Origin: Nitrospira sp.
GTDB taxonomy: Bacteria; Nitrospirota; Nitrospiria; Nitrospirales; Nitrospiraceae
Length of the DNA: 64,000 nt
NCBI GenBank assembly: GCA_024760545.1
Contig: CP060501.1
Span: 682,001-746,000, forward strand
Direction: 5' to 3'
Numbering within the stretch: position 1 is the stretch's first letter; each line of letters opens with the position of its first letter. The position numbers and the translations under genes were made by a program. The notes below the pieces were generated by a model. That model ran no database searches. It was not told the origin of the DNA and saw nothing but the letters and a program-made list of their open reading frames with translations. Below are positions 9,358 through 17,567 of this stretch, piece by piece.

Positions 9358-9433
9358 TGTTCTATGTCGTTCGCAAGACGATGAAGTTCGCTATATCGAG
9401 GTACACTTCACGAGGGACGATTCACTTTATTAC

Positions 9434-10459
9434 TCACCGTTGGCTGAGCTTGTGCACCATGTCGATCGTCGCGGCCACATGATCGACAGGTGTCGTGGGT
9501 AAGATCCCGTGACCGAGATTGAAGATGTGTCCGGGACGCCCTCCAGCCCGACGCAAAATATCCTCGACCCGGCGTTCGATTTCATGAAGCGGCGCGAACA
9601 GCACCAGCGGGTCCAGGTTGCCTTGCACGGCACGATCGTGCCCGACCATCGTCCAGGCTTCGTCCAGATGAATTCGCCAATCGATCCCGATGACATCGCC
9701 CCCCGCTTCACGCATCTGCCGAAGAATAGCGGTCGTGCCGGTGCCGAAATGAATCATCGGAACGCCTTCCCGCTTGAGACCCTCGAAAATCCGCTGGACG
9801 TGCGGCATCACATACTCGGTATAGTCACCCACCGAGAGACACCCAACCCAGCTATCAAAAAGCTGAATCGCCTGAGCCCCCGCTTTGATCTGTCGTCGGA
9901 GATAGCCGGTGAGTACTCGCGCGAATTTGTCCATGAGCCGATGCCATGCGGTGGGATCCCCATACATCATCTGCTTGGTGTGCAGATAGTTGCGAGAGCC
10001 TCCGCCTTCAATCGCATAACTCGCGAGCGTAAACGGCGCACCGGCAAAACCGATCAAAGGCACTCGCCCGTTGAGAGCGCGCCGCGCTTGCCGAATGGCT
10101 TCGGCAACATAGTCCAGTTCGTCCCCGTCGATGACTTTGAGCTGGTCCACCGCCGTTCGGTCGCGAACCGGATTGTGAATGACCGGCCCCTCCCCAGCGG
10201 CAAACTCGAGGCTGAGTCCCATCGGCTCCAACGGAAGAAGAATGTCGGCAAAAATAATGGCGGCATCCAGTGGAAATCGCTCAATCGGCTGAAGGGTGAC
10301 CTGAGCCGCAAGCTCAGGGGTTTTGCACATCTCGAGGATCGAATGTTTTGCGCGCAACGTCCGATACTCGGCCATGTAGCGTCCGGCCTGACGCATAAAC
10401 CACACGGGTGTGCAGTCGACGGATTCACGGCGACACGCTTTGAGAAATCGGTCGTTCAT
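9434..10459 (-). CDS. hemE: Uroporphyrinogen decarboxylase
   Basis: Removes four acetate carboxyls from uroporphyrinogen III to give coproporphyrinogen III. 341 residues, full length. The N-terminal active-site signature PVWFMRQAGRYMAEYR (about residues 18-33) is intact, as is the catalytic Asp in AIIFADILLP (about 72) and the second signature IGFAGAPFTLASY. It is the first gene of the hemE-hemH-hemG run and reads divergently from the desaturase gene, so its promoter should lie between 10460 and about 10600. Confidence 0.96.
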   Translation of the reverse strand: MNDRFLKACRRESVDCTPVWFMRQAGRYMAEYRTLRAKHSILEMCKTPELAAQVTLQPIERFPLDAAIIFADILLPLEPMGLSLEFAAGEGPVIHNPVRDRTAVDQLKVIDGDELDYVAEAIRQARRALNGRVPLIGFAGAPFTLASYAIEGGGSRNYLHTKQMMYGDPTAWHRLMDKFARVLTGYLRRQIKAGAQAIQLFDSWVGCLSVGDYTEYVMPHVQRIFEGLKREGVPMIHFGTGTTAILRQMREAGGDVIGIDWRIHLDEAWTMVGHDRAVQGNLDPLVLFAPLHEIERRVEDILRRAGGRPGHIFNLGHGILPTTPVDHVAATIDMVHKLSQR

Positions 10460-10600
10460 CGCAACCGCATTCTAGAGACGCATGAGCAGACCTGTCAAAC
10501 CTGGGAAACAAGGCTCTCTGGGGCCATTCAGGAACTCCGATAATAAGTAGACAGGGGACCCCATTCCAGTACAATTACACTGGCGGGGGCCATGCAAAAA

Positions 10601-10646
10601 GTCAGGTTTCACTTTCCTGACATTCCGTGTATAATGCTGACCTGAC
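10601..10646 (+). promoter_or_regulatory. Desaturase promoter with overlapping inverted repeat
   Basis: A perfect TATAAT -10 (10630-10635) sits 17 nt after a TTTCAC -35-like hexamer (10607-10612). The inverted repeat GTCAGG (10601-10606) / CCTGAC (10616-10621) brackets the -35 with a 9-nt spacer. A third CCTGAC half-site follows at 10641-10646, near the predicted transcript start. This looks like an operator for a repressor or a fatty-acid-responsive regulator. Seen directly: the motifs. Inferred: their role. Confidence 0.5.
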
Positions 10647-10741
10647 CTATTCTGCGTGATCCATCAGCTTAATCGGGACCCCGGCTCCCTGTTTCCCACC
10701 ACAGTGACGTTGCCGATCCCCCCGACGTAGAGGAGAATTGT

Positions 10742-11797
10742 ATGTCCGACGTGCAAACGCTTCGCCCGACTAAAGCCCAGGAATTTTGGTATTCTTTTCT
10801 GCGCTGGTTCGACTCCTGGGCGGGCTTGGAACACACAAAAGTCGACGGCCCCCCCAAGGTGGACTGGGTACGTAGTATCCCTTTCATTGCCGTGCATCTG
10901 ATGTGTTTGGGAGTGCTCTGGGTAGGCTGGAGTTGGACCGCGGTCGCCGTTGCTATCGCATTCTATTACATCCGTATGTTCGCGATCACCGGCTGGTACC
11001 ACCGATACTTCTCGCATCGCACGTTCAAGACTTCCCGTACGGTCCAGTTCTTATTTGCGTTATTGGGCGGCTCCTGCGCGCAACGCGGTCCCTTGTGGTG
11101 GGCCGGACATCATCGCCATCACCACATTGCATCCGACACACCGGATGATGTGCATTCCCCACGTCAAGGGGGATTCCTGTGGTCTCACATGGGCTGGGTG
11201 ATGTCGCAAACCCATTACGCTCCGCGTCTCAAGGGAATCGCCGACTTTGCAAAGTTTCCGGAGCTGCGGTTTCTGGACCGATTCGATGTCCTCGTTCCCA
11301 CCATCACCGGGTTCGGAATGTTTGGCTTCGGCCAGTTGTTGGAAGCCTTTGCACCAGGACTTGGCACCAACGGACCCCAGATGTTGATCTGGGGATTTTT
11401 TATCTCGACCGTGGCACTGTTTCATGGGACCTGCACCATCAACTCTCTATCACATGTCTACGGGTCACAACGGTACGAGACCGGCGACGACAGCCGAAAC
11501 AACTTTTTCTTGGCTCTGATTACCATGGGAGAAGGGTGGCACAACAATCATCATTATTACCCGGCTTCCACCAGACAAGGCTTTTACTGGTGGGAAATCG
11601 ACATGAGCTACTACTGCCTGAAAGGTTTGGAGTGGTTAGGACTCGTCTGGGATGTCCGAGGTGTCCCGGAGTATGTGCGTGAAGGAAAAACCAAGCAAGA
11701 CTCCGACCGTAGCGTGCTCAAAAAGAAGATTGAAGTGGCGCTTACCGAGGCCACGGAGCTTCCAGCCTCGCAGCCTCAACTCGAGCTAACCCGCTAG
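10742..11797 (+). CDS. Membrane fatty acid desaturase (acyl-CoA delta-9 desaturase-like)
   Basis: Di-iron membrane enzyme that introduces a double bond into a saturated acyl chain using O2. 351 residues after a GAGGAG ribosome site. The three histidine boxes are complete: HRYFSH (residues 87-92), HHRHHH (123-128) and HNNHH (about 266-270). Hydrophobic pairs around residues 45-80 and 165-230 match the four-helix topology. This box spacing is that of SCD/OLE1-type delta-9 desaturases, which need O2 and an electron donor. Its stop overlaps the convergent gene at 11794 by 4 bp. A good promoter lies about 110 bp upstream. Confidence 0.9.
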   Translation: MSDVQTLRPTKAQEFWYSFLRWFDSWAGLEHTKVDGPPKVDWVRSIPFIAVHLMCLGVLWVGWSWTAVAVAIAFYYIRMFAITGWYHRYFSHRTFKTSRTVQFLFALLGGSCAQRGPLWWAGHHRHHHIASDTPDDVHSPRQGGFLWSHMGWVMSQTHYAPRLKGIADFAKFPELRFLDRFDVLVPTITGFGMFGFGQLLEAFAPGLGTNGPQMLIWGFFISTVALFHGTCTINSLSHVYGSQRYETGDDSRNNFFLALITMGEGWHNNHHYYPASTRQGFYWWEIDMSYYCLKGLEWLGLVWDVRGVPEYVREGKTKQDSDRSVLKKKIEVALTEATELPASQPQLELTR

Positions 11798-12264
11798 ATC
11801 CAATCGGGTCCATCGTCGGACCTTGGCTGATCAGACGCCCGATCAGCCAAGGTTTCTCGGATTCGACGGCTTTCCCCTTCGATCGACTTTCGTTCTTCCT
11901 CGGACAGCACCCATGCGTCACCAGGACTCAGCTCGAAACGATAGTGGTCCTTTCTGAGAGTGAACCACTCGACATAGGGGTGCGGCTCCAGGTTGGGATG
12001 CGGATCGAGCGAAATGAGATTCACCGTTCCAATCTGTGGATTCGCCATATCGCCGATCACTTGTCCTGCCATCTCGTCGTCTTCGAACCGACCGTTGCGG
12101 AATCGAATCACCTCTCCGGCAATATCAGTCTTGAAGTTTCCGCGTAAATAGAAATCCACCGGACCGATCACGGCAAACACGACCTGTCCAACGACGGTGC
12201 CCTCGACTCGGTTGTCCAAAAATCCTTCACAAACCCACCGTCCATTCCCGAACTTCTGTGCCAT
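11794..12264 (-). CDS. Hypothetical protein
   Basis: 156 residues, soluble, no signal peptide. The first two thirds look like a small beta barrel or sandwich (RWVCEGFLDNRVEGTVVGQ, VVFAVIGPVDFYLRGNFK, GEVIRFRNGRFED), followed by a helix rich in Glu/Arg (SEEERKSIEGESRRIRETL) and a polar tail. I do not recognise the family. The start has an AAAGGAGGAAT-type ribosome site. It overlaps the desaturase stop tail to tail and lies 22 bp downstream of the transporter gene on the same strand, so it may share that transcript. Confidence 0.7.
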   Translation of the reverse strand: MAQKFGNGRWVCEGFLDNRVEGTVVGQVVFAVIGPVDFYLRGNFKTDIAGEVIRFRNGRFEDDEMAGQVIGDMANPQIGTVNLISLDPHPNLEPHPYVEWFTLRKDHYRFELSPGDAWVLSEEERKSIEGESRRIRETLADRASDQPRSDDGPDWI

Positions 12265-12286
12265 ACGATTCCTCCTTTCGGAACGA

Positions 12287-13111
12287 TCAACCGCCGAACG
12301 CTCCGATCACCACTGCCAATAAGATGAGTGCGCTTCCGATCCACCCTTGCACATCCAGCGTCTCTCCGAGAAAGTACCACGAGAGCCAGGCCGCGTAGGC
12401 AGGCTCGGATGCAAATAGTAACGCCACCTGCTGAGCGGGAACCAGTTGCTGAGCCCAGATTTGGACGGCAAACGCCAGCGTGGCCAGAACACCGGTGACG
12501 CCAAGACCGATCAGCAGGACGGTAGTGGGCTCAAAGGAACTTGATATCGCCCCTTCCCACCACGGAGCGGGAAGAAACAACACTGTCATCGCCACCATCT
12601 GCCAGACGAGCAGCGACGGCGCATCAACTTGGCGGGTGAAGCGCTCAAGACAAATGATATGCCCCGCAAACGCGAGGGCGCAGCCCAACGTCATCAGGTC
12701 CCCTACGTTCATGGATGTAGTGGGCTTCACCAACAACCATAGTCCAGCGACGGCGATCCCCGTGGCCAGCACGACTCGTCGGTCGATCCGTAGCAGGATC
12801 AGCGGGACAAAAATCACGTACAGCGCCGTCAGAAAGGCTGAACTCGATGCGCTCGTATACCGGAGTCCAACAGTTTGCAGCAGGTACCCAAGAAAGAGGA
12901 AGACGGTGGTGAGCGCGCTCGCCCCTAATACCGCACGGTCATAATGCAATCGGCGGCGGCTGAACACAAACCAGAGCAGAATGAGCACGGTGCCCACAAA
13001 AAATCGGAGCAACAAGAAAGAGAGTGGAGCGATTTGCTCAAGCGCCGCCTTGGTGGCCGGGAATGTGGCTCCCCAAATAACGGTGGTCAGCAGGAGTGCA
13101 AGTCGCGGCAT
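12287..13111 (-). CDS. DMT/EamA family permease
   Basis: Inner-membrane exporter of the drug/metabolite transporter superfamily. The 274-residue protein is almost entirely hydrophobic with about ten helices arranged as two EamA repeats. The first begins LLLTTVIWGATFPATKAALE, the family N-terminal signature with the small-residue W-G-x-x-F/P pattern. The second begins near MTLGCALAFAGHIICLE. The C-terminus ends with YFLGETLDVQGWIGSALILL, also typical (E near the last helix pair). The substrate cannot be told from sequence; exporters of amino acids, metabolites and drugs share this fold. Confidence 0.88.
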   Translation of the reverse strand: MPRLALLLTTVIWGATFPATKAALEQIAPLSFLLLRFFVGTVLILLWFVFSRRRLHYDRAVLGASALTTVFLFLGYLLQTVGLRYTSASSSAFLTALYVIFVPLILLRIDRRVVLATGIAVAGLWLLVKPTTSMNVGDLMTLGCALAFAGHIICLERFTRQVDAPSLLVWQMVAMTVLFLPAPWWEGAISSSFEPTTVLLIGLGVTGVLATLAFAVQIWAQQLVPAQQVALLFASEPAYAAWLSWYFLGETLDVQGWIGSALILLAVVIGAFGG

Positions 13112-13206
13112 GGATTAAAAAGTACCGGGTACCGAGCATGAGGGTTGAGCCAACAATCGGACGACGCGACTCGCACTGAGCGCCGCGGGCTCAGCACGTT
13201 ATGTGT

Positions 13207-13410
13207 CTACGGTTTACAGAGCGGGCACAGCCGTTGTCTGTTCACTCCCGCTTGCTCCATGGCGCGGAGCGCCCGTTCTTTATCGGGATAATCGAACCAT
13301 CCCCCTTCCCAAAAATCGCTGGAGGTCACAGTGGATGGAACCTCTGAACAACGGTCTCGGTGGAGCGTCACGCGGTCGATCGCGCGGGCAATGTGAACCC
13401 AGTAGATCAT
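13207..13410 (-). CDS. Small hypothetical protein with C-terminal CxxC
   Basis: 67 residues. It reads IYWVHIARAIDRVTLHRDRC at the N-terminus, has an aromatic stretch DFWEGGWFDYPDKERALRAM and ends RQRLCPLCKP, so there is one CxxC near the C-terminus and one more Cys at about 21. The composition is protein-like, with a helix after the aromatic patch, and the frame is well isolated from other genes. No family recognised. The CPLC end could bind zinc with another chain or act in redox chemistry. A strong ribosome site is not obvious. Confidence 0.55.
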   Translation of the reverse strand: MIYWVHIARAIDRVTLHRDRCSEVPSTVTSSDFWEGGWFDYPDKERALRAMEQAGVNRQRLCPLCKP

Positions 13411-13504
13411 GAGAAATCAGCGATGGGCGAATAGGATGAGGAACAGGAATGATCGGCGCATCGATAGGCGCAGCCATTCCCTGTTCCCTCTGACCCGTAC
13501 CGAC

Positions 13505-13675
13505 TCAAGGAAGGAGCTGCCACTCATCCTTCTCGATGAAGACCTTCACTCCGGTCTGTAACTTTTTGACATCGTCTTTCTCGAAGAGCCTCATGTAGCG
13601 CTCGATTCGATCTTCATCGTCGATCCGTTCTTCCTGCATCATACCGTTGTTGCCTTTGTACCGTCGAATCAGCAT
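13505..13675 (-). CDS. Small charged hypothetical protein (56 aa)
   Basis: A 56-codon frame preceded by GGAGGG ten bases before the ATG at 13675. The sequence reads LIRRYKGNNGMMQEERIDD.. and ends VFIEKDEWQLLP. It is highly charged, with alternating Asp/Glu and Arg/Lys through a helical centre (DEDRIERYMRLFEKDD). The strong ribosome site and the amphipathic composition support a real gene. It reads divergently from fmdB. Function unknown. Confidence 0.6.
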   Translation of the reverse strand: MLIRRYKGNNGMMQEERIDDEDRIERYMRLFEKDDVKKLQTGVKVFIEKDEWQLLP

Positions 13676-13840
13676 GACATCGACACCCTCCTCTGAAGCT
13701 GGTAGTTTGACTGAGTAAGTTGTTACAATAAACGGAACGTTGTGAGCCGGTCAAGATCGCTTGCTGAAGGTCAGCTTGTCAAGTCCCGAACGGCTCCACT
13801 GGGTGCAAGGTATTCCGTAAAGGAAGAAAGGATAGCCCCT

Positions 13841-14161
13841 GTGCCATTGTATGAATACCGTTGTGGACAGTGCGAGAAAGAATTCGAAGCCACCCAGTCC
13901 GTCCATGCGAGGGTCGAGGACACCGAGTGTCCCCATTGCCATGCACGGCAAGCGACTCGGCTCCTATCTTCTTTCTCGTCCAGTGTCATTGGTGATCGCA
14001 AACCCGGGTTTTCTGAGATCAAGGCCAACGCAATGGTCAATGAACGGATGCAGCGATTCTCTATGTTGCCGCCATTAAATGTGAAGCGCAATGTGCCGCC
14101 GCCGAATATGTCCTCCGAATCAGACTCCTGTTCGAGCGAGGGGTCCAATCCAGGATCGTAA
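13841..14161 (+). CDS. FmdB-family zinc ribbon protein
   Basis: 106 residues from a GTG start at 13841. The family always begins PLYEYRC, which here follows the GTG directly with an AAGGA site eight bases upstream; an ATG at 13742 would add 33 unrelated residues. Zinc-ribbon cysteines: YRCGQCEKEF (two Cys) and ECPHCHARQ (two Cys). The tail is low-complexity and serine-rich (SSESDSCSSEGSNPGS). The family is named from a methylotrophy regulator but is generally a small zinc protein of uncertain function. The next gene starts two bases after the stop, so they are probably co-transcribed. Confidence 0.85.
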   Translation: MPLYEYRCGQCEKEFEATQSVHARVEDTECPHCHARQATRLLSSFSSSVIGDRKPGFSEIKANAMVNERMQRFSMLPPLNVKRNVPPPNMSSESDSCSSEGSNPGS

Positions 14162-14163
14162 CC

Positions 14164-15051
14164 ATGGATGGCTCTCGTCGCGGCATAGTACCAAGCCGGT
14201 CATGGCTTCCCCTGGAATCGGGAAGCTCTATCACGAGAAGACTGTCGGTGTGCCGGCTGTTGATCGGCCTGATCCTCTGTCTATCCCCTGCCATTACCGT
14301 TGCCCAAACTGCCGGAAGCCTTGTCATCGCCGGCAATGGACCGGAACAAGCCACCATCGAAACGCTGGCACGCGCGTTTGAGAAAGCTAATCCCCGTGCC
14401 TATATCGATATTCTATGGGACGAGGATTCCAAGCCATTGCAGCTGGTCAAGACCGGCCACGCGCAGATTGCCGTGACAGGAGCTGAGGACCCAGCGCTGA
14501 TGGGCACACAGATCGGCTGGGACGGCATCGGCATTTTGGTCCACTTGTCCAACTTCACCAAAGAAGTCACGAAGCAGCAGGCCGCCGACATCTTTTCTGG
14601 GAAAATTAAAGAATGGTCGGAACTGGGTGGGCCGGATACCAGAATCCTTCTGATCGACCGGCCGCATAATCAAAACATCCGCGAGGCGTTCGAGTCTCAA
14701 CTCGGCATCCCTGGGAAAATTCCTGAAAACGCCAAAGTCATCGGTGGAGATGAGACAGTCGTCAAGACCGTCGTTGGAACCCTTCCCCCCCTATCTGCTG
14801 CATCGTATATCTCCTTGAGCACCGGCCTCTCCGTGGTCTCAGACGGTGTCGCCGTTCGGTTACTGCAGATCGATAAAGTCGAGCCTGAAGTACCGACGGT
14901 AAAAGATGGGCGGTACAGCCTGCGGCGCCCTCTCCTGCTGCTGGCTAAAAAGGAGCCAAATCCCCTGGTTGAGGCCTTTACCAAATTTGCGTTGTCTCCG
15001 CCCGGCCAAGCGATCATTGGAGAAACTTATGTGCCCATGCCGAGCAAGTAA
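14164..15051 (+). CDS. PstS-like periplasmic substrate-binding protein
   Basis: Probable periplasmic binding protein of the phosphate/PBP-II-like class, 295 residues. A long basic N-terminus is followed by a hydrophobic core (LLIGLILCLSPAITVAQ) and signal cleavage near residue 49. The mature part has the PstS-like pattern: LVIAGNGPEQATIETLARAF, an AVTGAEDPAL ligand-loop region and the DIFSGKIKEWSELGG segment diagnostic of PstS-type proteins. No pstC, pstA or pstB follows, so it is either an orphan sensor or works with permeases encoded elsewhere. It is tightly linked to fmdB upstream and the IPT protein downstream. Confidence 0.82.
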   Translation: MDGSRRGIVPSRSWLPLESGSSITRRLSVCRLLIGLILCLSPAITVAQTAGSLVIAGNGPEQATIETLARAFEKANPRAYIDILWDEDSKPLQLVKTGHAQIAVTGAEDPALMGTQIGWDGIGILVHLSNFTKEVTKQQAADIFSGKIKEWSELGGPDTRILLIDRPHNQNIREAFESQLGIPGKIPENAKVIGGDETVVKTVVGTLPPLSAASYISLSTGLSVVSDGVAVRLLQIDKVEPEVPTVKDGRYSLRRPLLLLAKKEPNPLVEAFTKFALSPPGQAIIGETYVPMPSK

Positions 15052-15069
15052 ATCCGAAAGGAGGTCCCG

Positions 15070-15522
15070 ATGACTCCCCGATCCCTGCCGTCCCTCATCA
15101 TGATCTCGTTGCTGGCGATTCTCTTCTCTCCGCCAGGCTCATTCGCCGAAGAGGGGTCTGTCGTCGACGGCGCCGGGTATACGTTGTTCGAGACGGAATC
15201 GATCAAGGGGCACGACGAGCAGAAACTCGAGAAGGATCCAGTCTGCGATAGTAGTAGGAAACCCAAGATCGCCACCGTGGAGCCGGACGAAGCCAAGCCT
15301 GGACAAATCATCACGATCAAGGGCGAAAACTTCGGCACGAAAGATTGTTTTCGTGGCGTGGCGTTCAGTGCGGCCGGCTCCACAAAGATCGATCATAAAT
15401 TCGTGAACGACCGGACCATCGAAGCGACGGTTCCCGATATTCAGCCCGGCATGTCGTTCATCGATGTCGTTGCCGCCGGCGGCAACGCCCGTTCGAAAGC
15501 GTTTTTGGTACAAGCCAAGTAG
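15070..15522 (+). CDS. Secreted IPT/TIG-domain protein
   Basis: 150 residues with a perfect AAAGGAGG ribosome site and a cleavable signal peptide (SLLAILFSPPGSFA, cleavage about residue 26). The mature part contains an immunoglobulin-like IPT/TIG domain: KIATVEPDEAKPGQIITIKG, then ENFG, then ATVPDIQPG, the classic P-x-x-G-x-x-V/I-T-I-x-G-x-x-F pattern. A cysteine pair (PVCDSS and TKDCF) may form a disulfide. Such domains mediate binding in cell-surface or periplasmic proteins. It lies 18 bp after the PstS-like gene, so it may be an accessory of the same system. Confidence 0.8.
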   Translation: MTPRSLPSLIMISLLAILFSPPGSFAEEGSVVDGAGYTLFETESIKGHDEQKLEKDPVCDSSRKPKIATVEPDEAKPGQIITIKGENFGTKDCFRGVAFSAAGSTKIDHKFVNDRTIEATVPDIQPGMSFIDVVAAGGNARSKAFLVQAK

Positions 15523-15601
15523 CAGCTCGACAAGAGAATGCCTCATTGTGTATCTTATCGATGCACAGTAGGCAGTCTGGTCCGCAAAGAAAGTTCATCT
15601 C

Positions 15602-15979
15602 ATGCAACAATTCTGGGTCCAACGAGGTGTCTCGACCGTATTCCTGATCGCAAGCCTTTCTGCATCGTTGCCGGCTGCGGCGAATCCGCCTACTAAGGAG
15701 CGACTGCCCCTCATGCTCAGCGGCGCCGGCTGCGGCAGCAAAGAAGCTGAAATGAACACCGTCTTGCAGGCCATTCCAGGCGTGACCGGCGTCTATTTCA
15801 ACCGCGTCCCTGATCATGTGCTCGTGGACATTACCGTCGGCACCGTTAAGGCAGCGGATGTGGTCAACCGCGTCAACGATGCGGCGACCTCATGGCAATG
15901 CCGCGTCGAACTCATGCAATCATGCATCACCGCGGACATGCCATCCGCCTCGGCCGCCCCTCACCATACTGAGCAATAG
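15602..15979 (+). CDS. Secreted HMA-like small protein with an altered metal site
   Basis: 125 residues. A signal peptide ends around residue 27 (SLSASLPAAANP). The mature part follows the heavy-metal-associated ferredoxin-like fold: LMLSGAGCGSKEAEMNTVL, IPGVTGVYFN, then VDITVGTVKAADVVNRVNDA. The usual GMxCxxC is GAGCGSKE, so only one Cys remains there, while two more Cys (SWQCRVELMQSC) sit near the C-terminus. The tail is Ala/Pro/His-rich. It may bind a metal with different ligands or be a protein-interaction version. It follows the IPT gene after 79 bp on the same strand. Confidence 0.65.
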   Translation: MQQFWVQRGVSTVFLIASLSASLPAAANPPTKERLPLMLSGAGCGSKEAEMNTVLQAIPGVTGVYFNRVPDHVLVDITVGTVKAADVVNRVNDAATSWQCRVELMQSCITADMPSASAAPHHTEQ

Positions 15980-16352
15980 TTAGGAATTACGACCTCCCTC
16001 TGTTTGCAAAGATCCCTCACAAATAGCCCAATTGAGCTGTTTTTAGCTTTCCTCTGTTCATCGGCATGTCCCGGGTCAATCTTGCCCCTCACGCGTGCGG
16101 ATCAGATCCTCGAATATGGTGTAGTGATCGCACTCAGAGCAGCACAAAAACAGGAAAAACTATCGATACATTTTCATTTCAGGTACATCTTCTTGTAACA
16201 GCCTGTTCAGACCGGGTCGTACAGTGTGCGAGCACTGCTTCAGAATTGGTCAGAACGTTGGTTCGAGGTTCGGTCACCAAAGATTCGGGTTGTAACCCCA
16301 CAAACACCAAGTACCAATCGGCAACGGAATTTGCGCTAGGGATCCAGTTCAC
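15980..16352 (+). other. 373-bp intergenic region, no gene recognised
   Basis: AT-richer than the surroundings. I find no open frame with a good ribosome site, no strong terminator hairpin and no RNA gene signature. It marks the switch from GC-rich genes to the more AT-rich patch at 16.3-19.5 kb. Confidence 0.5.
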
Positions 16353-17567
16353 ATGCGGCCCTCTCACACATTCACAAAAATAACAACAATGATCGGCATC
16401 TCGGCGATTGTACTGCTGGCCGTCGAGATCTTATTGAGAATCGCTCAGTATCCACCACCTATTCCATCAGGATGGGGATGGGACGGGTCGCCGAGGAGAG
16501 GACTGGCTGCTACGAATGACTCAGTTCAAAATGAATTGGGGCTGCGCGGAAATCCATTCTCGTACGGCACTGATGATATCGTTGTCCTGCTGGTAGGCGA
16601 CAGCAATGTGGAAGCCGCAACCAGTGGACTCGACAGGATGCCAGAGCGCTTGCTTGAACGCCACCTCTCTACCCTTCTCCCCTCTCGAACATTTAAGGTC
16701 TTCTCCCTCGCCGCTTCCGGGTGGGGGCAAGATCAGCAGCTATTGGCTCTCGAACGGTATTTTCAAGCATATCGAGCCGATCTGGTCCTGGTGTGGGCAC
16801 AGCCCGTGAATGATTTTTGGGAGAATACGTTCCCCGACCGGAATGAGCATATCAAGCCGACGTTTTGGTTTGACGGACAGTCGCTTCAGGGACCTTTTTT
16901 CCATGACGGCGTTCATCTGAGCCGGTTCCGAATATGGGATCTCGCCATACGGGCTAAGCTGCAATTCAGGCATCGAAGCGTGGCACAACATATCCTTCAC
17001 GAATGGGTACCACGCCTTCCATCTGACGCGAGGGCCCCGAGCGAATCGCGGCCACCTCGTTGCACGAACCTGCCCGTCATTAATCAACAAGACCTTGCAA
17101 AAGATATCTTTTCCCTATCGGACGAACGAAGGGTAGTGGTTCGAACCACTGAGGACGTTCAACACAGCCGAAGCCACTTTTCGCCATACATCCGACCACG
17201 TTCCCCCAAGGACAACTATTTGATCGATATCACCCGCGCACTCGTGGCTAGAATCAAGACAACAGCCGAGAAACACAAGGCAGCCTTCAGCGTATTCTAT
17301 CCGATCAGACCGGACTTCGATAATTCAGGCAAACGTGGGGTGCGGTGCGTTGAAACGAGCACGGGCCAACTGTTCGAAGCACAGTTGGATATGCCGGAAC
17401 TTCTCCGAAGCCTGGTTGCTCAACCCGATTTGATCGAAATCACGTTGCAAGGAAGGGAGGAAATATCCGTCAGCCCGACAGACCGCCACTTCAGCACTAT
17501 CGGAAACGACCAGGCCATGCAGCTCTTAGCTCAAGAAGTGCTTCGACGACACCTCATTCGGCAGTGA
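16353..17567 (+). CDS. Membrane-anchored SGNH/GDSL hydrolase-like protein
   Basis: 404 residues with an N-terminal signal anchor (about 10-29, IIGIS..LLAVEILL). Block I is VVLLVGDSNVEAA near residue 80, the G-D-S nucleophile motif of SGNH enzymes. A C-terminal DRHFS near residue 375 supplies the D-x-x-H of block V. The middle (LVLVWAQPVNDFWEN) has the N-D expected of block III. The fold therefore looks like an SGNH hydrolase acting outside the inner membrane, as in acetyl or acyl editing of polysaccharides. The gene is AT-richer than its neighbours. Together with the DUF5989 gene at 19297 it resembles partners found in polysaccharide-type loci. Confidence 0.72.
   Translation: MRPSHTFTKITTMIGISAIVLLAVEILLRIAQYPPPIPSGWGWDGSPRRGLAATNDSVQNELGLRGNPFSYGTDDIVVLLVGDSNVEAATSGLDRMPERLLERHLSTLLPSRTFKVFSLAASGWGQDQQLLALERYFQAYRADLVLVWAQPVNDFWENTFPDRNEHIKPTFWFDGQSLQGPFFHDGVHLSRFRIWDLAIRAKLQFRHRSVAQHILHEWVPRLPSDARAPSESRPPRCTNLPVINQQDLAKDIFSLSDERRVVVRTTEDVQHSRSHFSPYIRPRSPKDNYLIDITRALVARIKTTAEKHKAAFSVFYPIRPDFDNSGKRGVRCVETSTGQLFEAQLDMPELLRSLVAQPDLIEITLQGREEISVSPTDRHFSTIGNDQAMQLLAQEVLRRHLIRQ

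Noticed and set aside
17140-17160. GGTTCGAACC resembling a tRNA T arm
   Set aside because: It is inside the SGNH-like gene and no anticodon or acceptor stem surrounds it.
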